From: Burkholderia latens
GTDB lineage: Bacteria; Pseudomonadota; Gammaproteobacteria; Burkholderiales; Burkholderiaceae
Assembly: GCF_001718795.1 (NCBI RefSeq)
Contig: NZ_CP013438.1
Coordinates: 992,001 to 1,056,000, forward strand
Length of the DNA stretch: 64,000 bases
Direction of reading: 5' to 3'
Shown: in pieces, positions 1 through 8,996 of the stretch
Numbering within the stretch: the stretch's first letter is position 1
How the letters are laid out: each line of letters opens with the position of its first letter
Program-made: the position numbers and the translations under genes
The notes under the pieces: generated by a model
Told to the model about the DNA's origin: nothing
The model's database searches: none
The model's input: only the letters and a program-made list of their open reading frames with translations

Positions 1-2
1 CG

Positions 3-884
3 GTCGACATCGACCCCGCGCAACGCGACGACGCCCGCCGTGCGGCGCGCGCAGTGGCCGAGCGCGCGGGCGTACCGCGCATCGCGCTCGACGACCTCGC
101 CACGCTCGACGAGCCGGGCCGCACGCTGTACCGCTTCGACGTGCGCACGCCGGAGGAATACGAGGCCGGCCATCTGCCGGGCTTCCTGAGCACGCCGGGC
201 GGTCAGCTCGTGCAGGAGACCGACCATCACGCGGCCGTGCGCGGCGCGCGAATCGTGCTGGCCGACGACGACGGCGTGCGCGCGGACATGACCGCGTCGT
301 GGCTCGCGCAGATGGGCTGGGACGTGCGCGTGGTCGAGCCGGCCGGCACCGCCGCGTTCACCGAGCGCGGCCAGCCGCCGCGCGACGTGCCGGCGCCGCC
401 GCCGGTGACAGAGGTATCGCCGGCGACGCTCGCGGGCTGGTTGAAGGAAGCTGCGGCGGACGAGATCGCGATCGTCGACGTGACGGCCAGCGCGAACTAC
501 GTGAAGCGTCATATTCCGGGCGCGTGGTTCGCCGTGCGCGCGCAGTTGCGCGACGCGCTCGCGGCGATCCCGCCGGCGAAGCGCTACGTATTCACGTGCG
601 GCTCGAGTCTGCTCGCGCGCTTCGCCGCCGCGGACGCCCGTGCGTTGCTGCCGGCGTCAGCGTCGATCTCGGTGCTGACGGGCGGCACGGCCGCGTGGAT
701 CGATGCCGGGTTGCCGCTGGAGCAGGGCGACACGCATCTGGCGTCACCGCGTATCGACCGCTACCGCCGGCCGTACGAAGGCACCGACAATGCCGCCGCC
801 GCGATGCAGGCGTATCTCGACTGGGAATACGGGCTGGTGGACCAGCTCAAGCGCGACGGCACGCACCACTTCCGCGTGATCTGA
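3..884 (+). CDS. Multi-domain rhodanese-related sulfurtransferase (5' end outside window)
   Basis: The frame is already open at the window edge, with coding-like sequence before the first in-window GTG (54), so this is the C-terminal ~293 residues of a longer protein. Two rhodanese folds are visible. The first has the DVRTPEEYEAGHLPG signature, but Asp/Gly residues occupy its active-site loop (VLADDDG) where the catalytic Cys should be. The second has IVDV at the start and VFTCGSSLLARF, which keeps the Cys, followed by the closing TGGTAAWIDAGLPLE segment. Rhodaneses move sulfane sulfur; tandem proteins usually pair inactive and active domains. The last ~40 residues form a conserved-looking tail. 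A strong hairpin follows the stop. Family is certain; substrate is unknown. Confidence 0.85.
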   Translation, partial: VDIDPAQRDDARRAARAVAERAGVPRIALDDLATLDEPGRTLYRFDVRTPEEYEAGHLPGFLSTPGGQLVQETDHHAAVRGARIVLADDDGVRADMTASWLAQMGWDVRVVEPAGTAAFTERGQPPRDVPAPPPVTEVSPATLAGWLKEAAADEIAIVDVTASANYVKRHIPGAWFAVRAQLRDALAAIPPAKRYVFTCGSSLLARFAAADARALLPASASISVLTGGTAAWIDAGLPLEQGDTHLASPRIDRYRRPYEGTDNAAAAMQAYLDWEYGLVDQLKRDGTHHFRVI

Positions 885-889
885 CGGGC

Positions 890-920
890 CCGGCGCGCCG
901 CGACATGCGCGGCGCGCCGG
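890..920. terminator. 13-bp GC hairpin between convergent genes
   Basis: Arms 890-902 and 908-920 are perfectly complementary around a 5-nt loop. The hairpin starts 5 nt after the rhodanese stop and lies 20 nt beyond the end of the convergent phosphodiesterase gene. There is no U-tract, so it is either a bidirectional terminator of the high-GC type or an mRNA 3'-end stabiliser. Confidence 0.6.
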
Positions 921-939
921 CTGCCGCGCGTTCGGGGCG

Positions 940-2085
940 CTAGCGCTTGAACGTATCGACGGCCGTGCGGCCCACGGCCGGATCGTCGGTGAAGAAGCCG
1001 TCGATGCCCGCGCGCAGGTAAGCCTGGATCTCGCGCACCGAGCCGGCGGTATTGCGGGTGGCCGGCGTGCCGCCGTCCTTCAGCGAGGCGGGCAGGAAGT
1101 TGTTCTCCGGCCGGAACGTATACGGATGCACGAGGAGTCCGGCTTCGTGCGCGTAGCGCACGTACGGCGTCGGCTGCTGCAGCGTGCCGTCCGCGGACAC
1201 CGCGATGATTGACGTCTTGTACGGGCCGACGCCGTTTGCATAGGACGCAATCTCGCGCATTCCGTCACGCGTCGACAGGTCGCCATAGGTGCGCTTGTCG
1301 TTCGCCTTCACGAAGTCGTACGGCCGCTGGCCGGCTTCGTCCATCAACTGCACGAGCTTCCAGTTCGGCTGGCTCGACCGGATCCGGTTGCGAATCGTCT
1401 TCAGGTTCGCGACCTCGAACGACTGGATGTAGACCGTCGCCGTGCGCGCGGTGTATGGATCCTTCAGCAACGCGTCGACGAGACGGTCCTCGAGCGGCAG
1501 GCCGATCGACTGGAAATACGTCGGGTGCTTGGTTTCCGGATACAGATGGATCGTGCGGCCCGTTTGTTCGGACAACTGTTTCGCGAGCGCGACGATCTCG
1601 TCGAAAGTCGGGATCTCGAACCGATCGTTGTACGCGGTGTTCGCCGCGCGGATCTGCGGGATGCGCTCGCGTGCGCGCAGCGTCTTGAGCTCGGCCAGCG
1701 TGAAATCTTCGGTGAACCAGCCGGTCAGCTGCGTGCCGTCGATCGTTTTCGTCGCCTTGCGGCTCGCGAACTGCGGCAGCGTTGCGACGTCGGTCGTGCC
1801 CGAAATCTCGTTCTCGTGCCGCGCGACGAGCACGCCGTCGCGGGTCGCGACGAGGTCGGGCTCGATCACGTCGGCGCCGTCCTCGATCGCCTTGCGGTAC
1901 GACGCGAGCGTGTGCTCGGGGCGCAGCGCGCTGGCGCCGCGATGGCCGACGACCTGGACCTTCGCGGCGATCGGCTGGGCGAGATCGGCGGCCGCGATGT
2001 CGTCGCCGCCGCAGGCGGCAAGCAGAACGGCGGCGGCACAGGCGAACGGAATGCAGCGCAGCGCGCTCGGACGCGAGAAGAACAT
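940..2085 (-). CDS. Glycerophosphodiester phosphodiesterase, lipoprotein
   Basis: Probably hydrolyses glycerophosphodiesters (deacylated phospholipids) to glycerol-3-phosphate and an alcohol in the periplasm or at the outer membrane. The chosen ATG at 2085 has a GAAGG ribosome site and gives 381 residues with a lipoprotein signal ending LLAAC (Cys25). The GDPD core is intact: HRG at 48-50, E75 and D77 of the EPD metal site, and H90 in ARHENEI. A longer in-frame start at 2163 would bury the signal peptide behind an Arg-rich tail and is unlikely. It resembles periplasmic GlpQ in length and motif layout. It stands alone, divergent from the squalene synthase gene, with no glp genes nearby. Confidence 0.88.
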   Translation of the reverse strand: MFFSRPSALRCIPFACAAAVLLAACGGDDIAAADLAQPIAAKVQVVGHRGASALRPEHTLASYRKAIEDGADVIEPDLVATRDGVLVARHENEISGTTDVATLPQFASRKATKTIDGTQLTGWFTEDFTLAELKTLRARERIPQIRAANTAYNDRFEIPTFDEIVALAKQLSEQTGRTIHLYPETKHPTYFQSIGLPLEDRLVDALLKDPYTARTATVYIQSFEVANLKTIRNRIRSSQPNWKLVQLMDEAGQRPYDFVKANDKRTYGDLSTRDGMREIASYANGVGPYKTSIIAVSADGTLQQPTPYVRYAHEAGLLVHPYTFRPENNFLPASLKDGGTPATRNTAGSVREIQAYLRAGIDGFFTDDPAVGRTAVDTFKR

Positions 2086-2431
2086 GTCGATGAACCTTCG
2101 AACGGGGAGTGGGGGAAAGGGCGGGCGAGCCGCGCGGAGTCGAACGGGACGCGATCGTCGCATTCGATAATCACATATGTATTACTCGCGCCTTTCCGTT
2201 TCGTTCGGGCTGCGGCGGGTTGGGCGAGCGGCGAGCGCGGCGGTGCGCGAGCACGCTTCGGCCCGTCGCTGGGGAGCCGGCGCAGCGGATGCACTAAACT
2301 TGCGGGACTTTTGCGTCGCCGCACCGGCCGACACTCGGCCTGCGCACGGCGATGCGGCGACTCGCGGGCCGGCGCGGGCGCCCGGCGCGCGCGTGCGTCC
2401 GGGCCTCGCGCCGGCCGATTTTTACCGACCC
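2086..2431. other. Divergent intergenic region, 346 bp
   Basis: Separates the divergent phosphodiesterase and squalene synthase starts. The only notable element is an AT-rich island at about 2166-2184 (around CACATATGTATTA), which stands out in GC-rich DNA and probably holds promoter elements. The rest reads as non-coding GC-rich sequence. Confidence 0.4.
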
Positions 2432-3496
2432 ATGACGACTCATACCGATTCCGCGTACCTGCTCGGCGACCTGCTGAAGAACGTTTCCCGCTCCTTTTAC
2501 CTGACGCTGCGCGTGCTGCCCGACGGCATGCGCGATCCGGTCGGGCTCGCCTACCTGCTTGCGCGCGCGGCCGACACGATCGCGGACACGGCACTCGTCG
2601 CGCCCGATCGCCGCGCGGCGTTGCTGACCGCGCTGCGCGACGACGTCGAGCGGCTCGGCGACGGCGCGGCGCTGGCGCGCGCGCTCGAGGACGTCACGCG
2701 GATGCAGACGGACTCGCACGAGCACGTGCTGCTCGGGTCGATGGAGCCGATGCTCGCGCTGTTGCACGCGCAGCCGGAAGCGGATCGCGCATCGATCCGC
2801 AAAGTCGTCGCGACGCTCACGTCGGGAATGGAATTCGACCTGCGCACATTCCCCGACGAACAATCGGGGCTGGTCGCGTCGCTGCCGAACCGCGACATGC
2901 TCGATCGCTACACGTATCTGGTTGCCGGTTGCGTCGGCGAATTCTGGACCGACATGACCGCGGCGCACACGCGGGCCGCGCGCGGCTGGGATCTCGCCGG
3001 CATGCGCGACAAGGGCATCCGCTTCGGCAAGGCGCTGCAGATGACCAACATCCTGCGCGATTGCGCGAAGGATCTCCGGATCGGCCGCTGCTATCTGCCT
3101 GACGACGTGCTGGCCGCACACCGGGTCGGCGTCGCCGAGCTGATGTCGCCGGACGCGTCGGCGCGCGCACGCGGCGTGCTGGTCGATCTCCTGCGCGTGG
3201 CGCTCGACCAGTATCGCGACGCGTGCCGTTACACGCTCGCGATTCCGCGCCGCTTCGTCCGGCTGCGGCTCGCGTGCCTGTGGCCGATCATGATCGGACT
3301 GGAAACGCTCGAACTGCTGGCCGGCCACGACGCATGGCTCGACCCCGCGCGGCCGGCAAAGGTGCCGCGCAAGCGGATCTATCGAATCATGGCATCGTCG
3401 CTCGCGCTCGTCGGCTCGAACGTGGCGATCCGCGCGCGGATGGACGCGCTGATCGGCGCGGTGAATGCGCGGATCGCGCAACCGGCAGCGCACTGA
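2432..3496 (+). CDS. Squalene/phytoene synthase family protein
   Basis: Head-to-head prenyl diphosphate condensing enzyme; the likely product is squalene (or presqualene diphosphate) from two farnesyl diphosphates, feeding hopanoid synthesis. The 354-residue protein has both Asp-rich Mg/diphosphate motifs: DTIAD at 48-52 and D210-x3-D214 in NILRDCAKDL. It also has the SRSFYLTLRVLP N-terminal signature. A longer in-frame reading from 2177 is rejected because its leader is Arg/Ala-rich and unlike the family. No hopanoid genes (shc, hpnC/E) are adjacent, so pathway assignment is from family only. Phytoene synthase is the alternative. Confidence 0.85.
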   Translation: MTTHTDSAYLLGDLLKNVSRSFYLTLRVLPDGMRDPVGLAYLLARAADTIADTALVAPDRRAALLTALRDDVERLGDGAALARALEDVTRMQTDSHEHVLLGSMEPMLALLHAQPEADRASIRKVVATLTSGMEFDLRTFPDEQSGLVASLPNRDMLDRYTYLVAGCVGEFWTDMTAAHTRAARGWDLAGMRDKGIRFGKALQMTNILRDCAKDLRIGRCYLPDDVLAAHRVGVAELMSPDASARARGVLVDLLRVALDQYRDACRYTLAIPRRFVRLRLACLWPIMIGLETLELLAGHDAWLDPARPAKVPRKRIYRIMASSLALVGSNVAIRARMDALIGAVNARIAQPAAH

Positions 3497-3993
3497 AGCG
3501 CGGTGGCGAATCCGGCGCGCGACCCGGCGCCGGTTTCGCCCGTTCTCCTCCGGCTCGCGCTCGCGGGCCCGTTCCCGTCCGATTCCCGCCACAGGCGCTG
3601 AAACGTTTTCACGATTTCGTTTCCGGAAACGTGGGTGTCATGAATGTCGGCGATCCTGCGCGGCGGCGTGATCCGCGACACCGGTTGCGGTCGCGCATTT
3701 GCAAGAAGGTCCCGCCGGAGGCGTCTGACAACATCGGACGGTCGTGCCGCACCCGTAAAAATGTAAAGCTAGGGTTTTCACCGGGAAATGCCGGAGACGC
3801 CCGTCGCGTAAGCGTTTTCAGGTGTCATGTAACCGTTTGGTGAACCCTCGCGTTGCGTCGATCATACGATGACCGACTGCGCGTATTGGGAAACGGTTGG
3901 TAATCCGTCAGAATCGCTCCGGCATGTACTCGCACATGTGTCAGTCATAAAACCACACCAGAAAAGAAATCATTCTTTGAGGACGGAGAATCA
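3497..3993. other. Long porin upstream region, 497 bp
   Basis: No convincing gene. It holds the porin 5' region: a perfect 14-bp palindrome at 3618-3631, an AAACGTTT palindrome at 3601-3608, several CGTTT/AAACG-like half-sites between 3805 and 3900, and an AT-richer stretch from about 3940 to the start. A purine-rich ribosome site (GAGGACGGAGA) sits just before the ATG at 3994. Confidence 0.45.
3618..3631. promoter_or_regulatory. Palindrome CGTTTCCGGAAACG, candidate operator
   Basis: Perfect 14-bp inverted repeat, 363 bp upstream of the porin start and 122 bp after the squalene synthase stop. The CG-centred symmetric form resembles LacI/GalR-type operators. No cognate regulator is adjacent, so function is inference. 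Confidence 0.3.
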
Positions 3994-5190
3994 ATGAAAA
4001 AGCGCGTCGCTTTCGCCATGACGGCAGCGGGTCTCGCAGCCGCTACCGCCGCCCACGCCCAGAGCAGCGTGACGCTGTACGGCATCGTCGATAACGCCAT
4101 CGCGTGGCAGAACAACTCGTCGGCAGTCGGCGCGACCACGGGCGGTCACTCGAAGGTGCAGATGGCCACCGGCATCTGGGCAGGCAGCCGCTTCGGCCTG
4201 AAGGGCAGCGAAGACCTCGGCGGCGGCACGAAGGCGATCTTCCAGCTGGAAGCCGGCTTCAACGCGAACAACGGTTCGTCGCAATGGGCGAACGGCATCT
4301 TCACGCGTCAGGCGTGGGTCGGCCTGACCAACCAGACGTACGGTACGCTGACGGCAGGCCGCCAGTACACCGCGTACTACACGCTGCTGTCGCCGTACAG
4401 CCCGACGACGTGGCTGACCGGTTACTACGGCGCGCACCCGGGCGATATCGACTCGCTGGACACCACCTACCGTGCGAACAACTCGCTCGTCTACATGTCG
4501 CCGAAGTTCTACGGCTTCACGGTCGGCGGCTCGTACTCGCTCGGCGGCGTTCCGGGCAGCTTCAACCGCGGCTCGACCTGGAGCGCGGCGATCCAGTACC
4601 TGAACGGCCCGGCAGGCATCGCGGTCGGCTTCCAGAAGGTCAACAACTCGACGCTCGGCGGCGGCGCGTGGGGCGACAACTCGACGGTCACGAGCGGCGG
4701 CCAGCCGGCGGTGACGTCGATCAACAGCGGCTACCAAACGGCGCAAACGCAGCAGCGCCTGGGTGTGACGGCCGGCTACCAGTTCACGCCGGCGTGGGAC
4801 GTGTCCGTGTCGTACACGAACGTCCAGTACGTGCCGGGCATCGGTTCGGGCTTCCACAACACGGCGATCTTCAACACGGCAGGCGCCGTGCTGCACTGGA
4901 AGGCAGCCCCGCAGTGGGACTTCGCGGCAGGCTACTCGTACACGGCAGCGACGCAGTCGAACGGCATCTCGAGCGCGGCCAAGTACCACCAGGTCACGCT
5001 GTCGCAGTACTACAGCCTGTCGAAGCGCACGGGCTTGTACGCGGTTGAGGCTTACCAGCACGCTAGCGGCAACACGCTGAACAAGGCCGGCGGCATCCAG
5101 GCGGCAACGACGTCGATCGGCGACGGCGTCGGCGCAGGTTCGAAGCAGAACCAGATCGCGGCCGGCGTCGGCCTGATCCACCGCTTCTGA
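3994..5190 (+). CDS. Gram-negative porin (OpcP-like)
   Basis: Outer-membrane trimeric general diffusion porin. The 398-residue precursor starts with a signal peptide (MKKRVAFAMTAAGLAAATAAHA) followed by SSVTLYGIVDNAI, the usual first strand of the Burkholderia/Neisseria porin family. RFGLKGSEDLGGGTKAIFQLE is the conserved second-strand region, and the protein ends in Phe (LIHRF), the outer-membrane assembly signal. Codon use is more biased (mostly AAC, TAC, GGC) than in neighbouring genes, as expected for a highly expressed protein. It has its own long upstream region and an intrinsic terminator, so it is monocistronic. Confidence 0.95.
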   Translation: MKKRVAFAMTAAGLAAATAAHAQSSVTLYGIVDNAIAWQNNSSAVGATTGGHSKVQMATGIWAGSRFGLKGSEDLGGGTKAIFQLEAGFNANNGSSQWANGIFTRQAWVGLTNQTYGTLTAGRQYTAYYTLLSPYSPTTWLTGYYGAHPGDIDSLDTTYRANNSLVYMSPKFYGFTVGGSYSLGGVPGSFNRGSTWSAAIQYLNGPAGIAVGFQKVNNSTLGGGAWGDNSTVTSGGQPAVTSINSGYQTAQTQQRLGVTAGYQFTPAWDVSVSYTNVQYVPGIGSGFHNTAIFNTAGAVLHWKAAPQWDFAAGYSYTAATQSNGISSAAKYHQVTLSQYYSLSKRTGLYAVEAYQHASGNTLNKAGGIQAATTSIGDGVGAGSKQNQIAAGVGLIHRF

Positions 5191-5235
5191 TGTCGCGCGG
5201 CGCGCAAGCGCCGCTCATGGCATGCGGTATCCGCG

Positions 5236-5259
5236 AACCGGCCTTCGGGCCGGTTTTTT
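5236..5259 (+). terminator. Rho-independent terminator of the porin gene
   Basis: Perfect 8-bp stem (5236-5243 / 5248-5255) with a UUCG tetraloop followed by a T run, 46 nt after the porin stop. Textbook intrinsic terminator. Confidence 0.9.
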
Positions 5260-5310
5260 CATGGGCGCGTGCTTTGCGTCTCCGATGCGGCACGCGCCCC
5301 TGCAGCGGCC

Positions 5311-5736
5311 TTACCGATCGAGCGGCGATTTCAGCGGATCGTGTTCGCCGGTGAGCCCGAACACGACGAGCTGCGCGGGCTCGGTCGCACTGGCGTTGCG
5401 CGACACCTGATGGCGCGAGCCGGGCGGTTCGTACCAGCCTTCGCCGGCACGATAGCGCTGCACGGGGCCGTCGTTCACCTGCGACAGCACTTCACCCTTC
5501 GACACGACCGCGAACACCGAGCCGAGATGCCGGTGCGGCTCGGACGCCTGACCGGGCGCGTAGTCGACAGTCGCGACGACGGCGAGCTTGCCGGGCGCGT
5601 CGGGCACGGGCCGCCGCATGATCGCGTGAACGTTACCGCCGTCGTCGTGCGCATCGGCGGCGGCCGGCAGCGCAGTGCCGAGCGCGAGCGCCGCACACAC
5701 CAGCGCGCGGCCGAGCGTGGGTCGGGAGCGCATCAT
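5311..5736 (-). CDS. Secreted cupin-domain protein
   Basis: 141 residues: a signal peptide of about 28 residues (ends PAAADA) and a single small cupin barrel. Motif 1 is PHRHLGSVFAVVSKGEV (two His plus a following Glu-type position) and motif 2 is EPPGSRHQVSRNAS. Such periplasmic cupins bind a metal, but the substrate is unknown. The start lies 10 nt downstream of the AhpD-like gene stop, so the two are probably cotranscribed from the MocR side. An ATG at 5733 is equally possible. Confidence 0.8.
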   Translation of the reverse strand: MMRSRPTLGRALVCAALALGTALPAAADAHDDGGNVHAIMRRPVPDAPGKLAVVATVDYAPGQASEPHRHLGSVFAVVSKGEVLSQVNDGPVQRYRAGEGWYEPPGSRHQVSRNASATEPAQLVVFGLTGEHDPLKSPLDR

Positions 5737-5746
5737 CGTCGCCCCC

Positions 5747-6184
5747 TTACTCGGGCATCTTGCGGAACGCGACCGCCAGGCGGTTCCACGAGTTGATCGT
5801 CGCGATCAGCATCGACAGGTCGAACAGCTCTTCGTCGCTGAAATGCGGTTTCACGGCTTCCCACACGGCATCCGGCACGTGGTTGTCGGCGATAAGCGTC
5901 AGCGCTTCCGTCCATTCGAGCGCCGCGCGTTCGCGCTCGGTGAAGAACGGCGTTTCGCGCCACGTGACCACGGTCGCGAGACGGCGGTCCGTTTCGCCGC
6001 CCTTGCGCGCATCGGCGGTATGCATGTCGACGCAGAACGCGCAGCCGTTGATCTGCGACGCGCGCAGCCGTACGAGTTCGGCGAGCGGCTTTTCGATCGA
6101 ACTCTTCGCGAGGAATTCCTCGGCGTTGCGCATCACCTTGATCGCGTTCGGGCTGGCGGCATAGAAGTTCAGGCGCGGTTGCAT
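5747..6184 (-). CDS. Carboxymuconolactone decarboxylase (AhpD-like) family protein
   Basis: 145-residue AhpD-fold protein. The redox/proton-relay motif is intact in NGCAFCVDMHTADA (CxxC-x3-H), which is the alkylhydroperoxidase type rather than the true lactone decarboxylase. The ATG at 6184 is chosen for its GAGGA ribosome site; a start at 6241 adds a non-conserved leader. Members often work in peroxide or quinone detoxification as thiol-dependent peroxidases. The gene follows a MocR-type regulator by 94 bp on the same strand and precedes the secreted cupin, which suggests a small stress operon. Confidence 0.88.
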   Translation of the reverse strand: MQPRLNFYAASPNAIKVMRNAEEFLAKSSIEKPLAELVRLRASQINGCAFCVDMHTADARKGGETDRRLATVVTWRETPFFTERERAALEWTEALTLIADNHVPDAVWEAVKPHFSDEELFDLSMLIATINSWNRLAVAFRKMPE

Positions 6185-6278
6185 GGCAGGTCCTCTTTCG
6201 GTTGGTGCGCACGGTGGCGCGACAGAACCCACTTTAAGCATTCGACTGGACTGCCTGAATGGCCAATTTCAAGAAAAA

Positions 6279-7760
6279 TCAGGTAACCAGTGACGAGCCG
6301 GTCGGATGCGCTGCATCGAGCAGCGCGGCCAGTTTCGCAAGCGCGGTGTCGATGCGCACCGTGTCGATCCCGCCATAGCCGAACAGCAGCCCCGCACGCG
6401 CTGTCGAGCCGACGTGAAACGCCGAGATCCCGTACAGCCCGATGTCGTGCGTGCGGGCCGTGCGGATCAACGCGGCTTCGTCGAGCCCCGGTTTCAGGTG
6501 CGCGGCGAGATGGATGCCGGCCGTCGGCGCGATCGTGTCGAACCACGGCGCGAGGCCGCCGCGCAAATGCGCGAGCAGCATCTTGCGGCGCGCGTCGTAG
6601 TGCTTCTGCACGCGCCGCAGGTGGCGTGCGAAATCGCCTTCGAGCATGAAACGCGCGAGCGCGGCCTGCGTCAGCGTGCAGGTGTGCCAGTCGACGAGCT
6701 GCTTCGCTTTCGCGAGCGCGCCGCGCAGCGCGCGCGGCGGTATCGCGTAGCCGATCCGCAGCTCCGGAAAGATCGTCTTCGAGAACGTGCCGACGTACGC
6801 GACGAGGCCCGTGCGGTCGAGGCTCTTCAGCGATTCCACCGGCCGGCCCTCGAAGCGGAATTCGCCGTCGTAGTCGTCTTCGATGATCACCGCGCGGCGG
6901 CGCTGCGCCCATTCGAGCAGGGCGATGCGCCGGTCCAGCGACATCGGCATGCCGAGCGGGAACTGGTGCGACGGCGTCACGTAGACGAGGCGCGCTTCGT
7001 CGGGCAGCCGTTCGGTGACGATGCCGTGCGCATCCACCGGCACGCCGATCACCGTCGCGCCCAGCGACGCGAACGCCGCGCGTGCCGGCGGGTAGCCGGG
7101 ATTTTCGACCGCGACGACGTCGCCCGGCCGCACGACCACGCGCGCGATCAGGTCGAGCGCCTGTTGCGCGCCTTGCGTAACGAGCACGTCGTCCCAGCCG
7201 CATGCGACCGCGCGGCTGAACGCGACGTAGCGTGCGATCGCGCCGCGCAGTTGCGGATCGCCGGCCGGGTCGTGGTACTGGCCGGGGCCGCGGGCCTGTT
7301 GGCGCAACGCGTGATGCAGGCAGCGGCGCCATGCGTCGAACGGGAACAGTGCCTTGTCGGTCACGCCGCCGCGGAAATCGAACGCGGGCGTGTGCTGCGG
7401 CGCGGGCATCGCGAGCGCGTCGGGCAGCTCGTTCCACAGCGCGCGTGCGTCGACCGCGTGGACGGCCGGCGTGTCGTCGACGAGCGAAGGCGCCGCCCGC
7501 TCCGCATGCGGCACGCGCGCAAGCCCGCCGGCGACGAACGTGCCGTCGCCCGCGCGCGTCGTCAGATAGCCTTCCGCGACGAGGCGCTCGAACGCGTCGA
7601 GCGTCGTCTTGCGCGACACGCCGAGCTGTTTCGCGAGATCGCGCGTAGACGGGAGCCGGGCGCCGCCTTCGAGCCGCCCGTCGACGATCGCCGTGCGCAG
7701 TTGCCGGAAGATCTGCCCGGTCAGGTCGTGACGGCCTTCGATTAGGATCGCGATGTCCAT
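6279..7760 (-). CDS. MocR/PdxR-type GntR regulator with aminotransferase domain
   Basis: 493-residue transcription factor. An N-terminal winged helix of the GntR class (residues ~10-80: LPSTRDLAKQLGVSRKTTLDAFERL) is fused to a fold-type I aminotransferase domain. The PLP Schiff-base Lys is in VGTFSKTIFPELRIGY, and the PLP phosphate/Asp region is EDDYDGEF. Such proteins sense PLP or amino compounds and usually control an adjacent gene. The ATG at 7760 opens MDIAILIEGRHDL; the longer open frame upstream is not coding-like. It is divergent from the LysR locus and co-oriented with the AhpD-like and cupin genes, its likely targets. Confidence 0.9.
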   Translation of the reverse strand: MDIAILIEGRHDLTGQIFRQLRTAIVDGRLEGGARLPSTRDLAKQLGVSRKTTLDAFERLVAEGYLTTRAGDGTFVAGGLARVPHAERAAPSLVDDTPAVHAVDARALWNELPDALAMPAPQHTPAFDFRGGVTDKALFPFDAWRRCLHHALRQQARGPGQYHDPAGDPQLRGAIARYVAFSRAVACGWDDVLVTQGAQQALDLIARVVVRPGDVVAVENPGYPPARAAFASLGATVIGVPVDAHGIVTERLPDEARLVYVTPSHQFPLGMPMSLDRRIALLEWAQRRRAVIIEDDYDGEFRFEGRPVESLKSLDRTGLVAYVGTFSKTIFPELRIGYAIPPRALRGALAKAKQLVDWHTCTLTQAALARFMLEGDFARHLRRVQKHYDARRKMLLAHLRGGLAPWFDTIAPTAGIHLAAHLKPGLDEAALIRTARTHDIGLYGISAFHVGSTARAGLLFGYGGIDTVRIDTALAKLAALLDAAHPTGSSLVT

Positions 7761-8047
7761 CGCAGTGGTTACCTCGGAATGCGGAATTTGACGGCGATCA
7801 GCATACCGGAACCGGGGGCGCGAACGACGGACCTCGCGCGCGGTGGCGTCCATCCAGCCAATGCGGCGCGCGCCGCGCCGCGGTTGGACGCCTGTTGGCG
7901 CCCTGCATCGATTCCGCAACACGGCGCATGTTCGGGATGCGGCCGGCTCGCGCGTCGCGCCGCTCGCTGCACGGCCGCGCCATTCGATTGGACCGCCGCC
8001 CGCCGCTGCCTTACGATCCACCCAACCGCCCGACCGGAGTGCTCCCG

Positions 8048-8958
8048 ATGTTGTCCCAAGACGAACTCGCGCTGCTCGATGCGATCCGCGCCACCGGCAG
8101 CCTGTCGCGGGCCGCCGCGCGGCTCGGCAAGGCGCCGTCGACGGTGTCGCATGCGGCGCGGCAGCTCGAAGCGCGCTTCGATGCGCTGCTGTTCGACCGC
8201 CGCGGCTATCGGCTTCGACTGACGCCCGCGGGCCAGCTGCTGACCGACGAGGCGTCGCGCTGGACGTCGCGCGGCTCGCGCAGCGCGTGCGGCAGGTTGC
8301 GAGCGGCTGGGAGGACCGGCTGTGGATCGTCAGCGACGAGGCGCTCGAGTTCGACACGCTGCTGCCGGTGATCCGCGCGTTCGACGCGCTCGATTCGGGC
8401 GTGTCGCTACGCTTTACGCACGAGGTGCTCGCCGGCACGTGGGAGGCGTTGCGCGACGGCCGTGCCGATCTGGTCGTCGGCGCGACCAACGAGCCTCCGG
8501 CAATTCCGGGCTTCAAGTGGTTCGAACTCGGTGCGATGGACTGGGTGTTCGCGGTTTCTCCGCGTCATCCGCTTGCGTCGGCGGCCGGCCCGCTGACCCG
8601 CGACGCGATCGGCGCGCATCGCGCAATCGTCGTCGCCGATTCGTCGCGGCTGGCTGTCGGGCGCGTATACGGGCTGCTTGGTGGCCAGCCGGTGCTCGCG
8701 GTGCCGTCGATGCGCGCGAAGATCCTCGCGCAGCGCGACGCGCTCGGCGTCGGCTGGGTGCCGCGCCGGCGCGTGGCGTCGCTGCTGACGCGCGGCGAGC
8801 TGGTCGAGAAGGAAACGGCCGATCCGCGCGAGCCGAATGTGCTGTACGTCGCGTGGCGCGGCGAGCGCGAGGGCCGTGCGCTGCAATGGTGGCTGGAGCA
8901 ACTGCGCGAACCGCGGCTCGCGCAGCGGCTGCTCGACGGGATCGACGTGTCGGTCTGA
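8048..8958 (+). pseudogene. LysR-family regulator disrupted by a frameshift
   Basis: The N-terminal HTH (MLSQDELALLDAIRATGSLSRAAARLGKAPSTVSH) is read from ATG 8048 (CGGAG ribosome site) up to about 8260. The effector-binding domain (LDVARLAQRVRQVASGWEDRLW to the end at 8958) continues in the frame one base back. The two parts join naturally at 8254-8262 if one base, probably one C in the CGCTG run, has been lost. Unshifted, the first frame stops at 8371, giving a ~107-residue HTH fragment. Together the halves match a normal ~300-residue LysR protein. Either a real inactivating mutation or a sequencing error. It lies upstream of, and co-directional with, an SDR gene. Confidence 0.85.
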
Positions 8959-8996
8959 TCCGGCAGCACACGCGAGTGGCGGGCGGGTTCCGGTCA

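Noticed and set aside
3991..5181. Long open frame antisense to the porin
   Set aside because: It mirrors the porin's strongly biased codons; the product is Arg/Val-rich with no fold, a GC-shadow frame.
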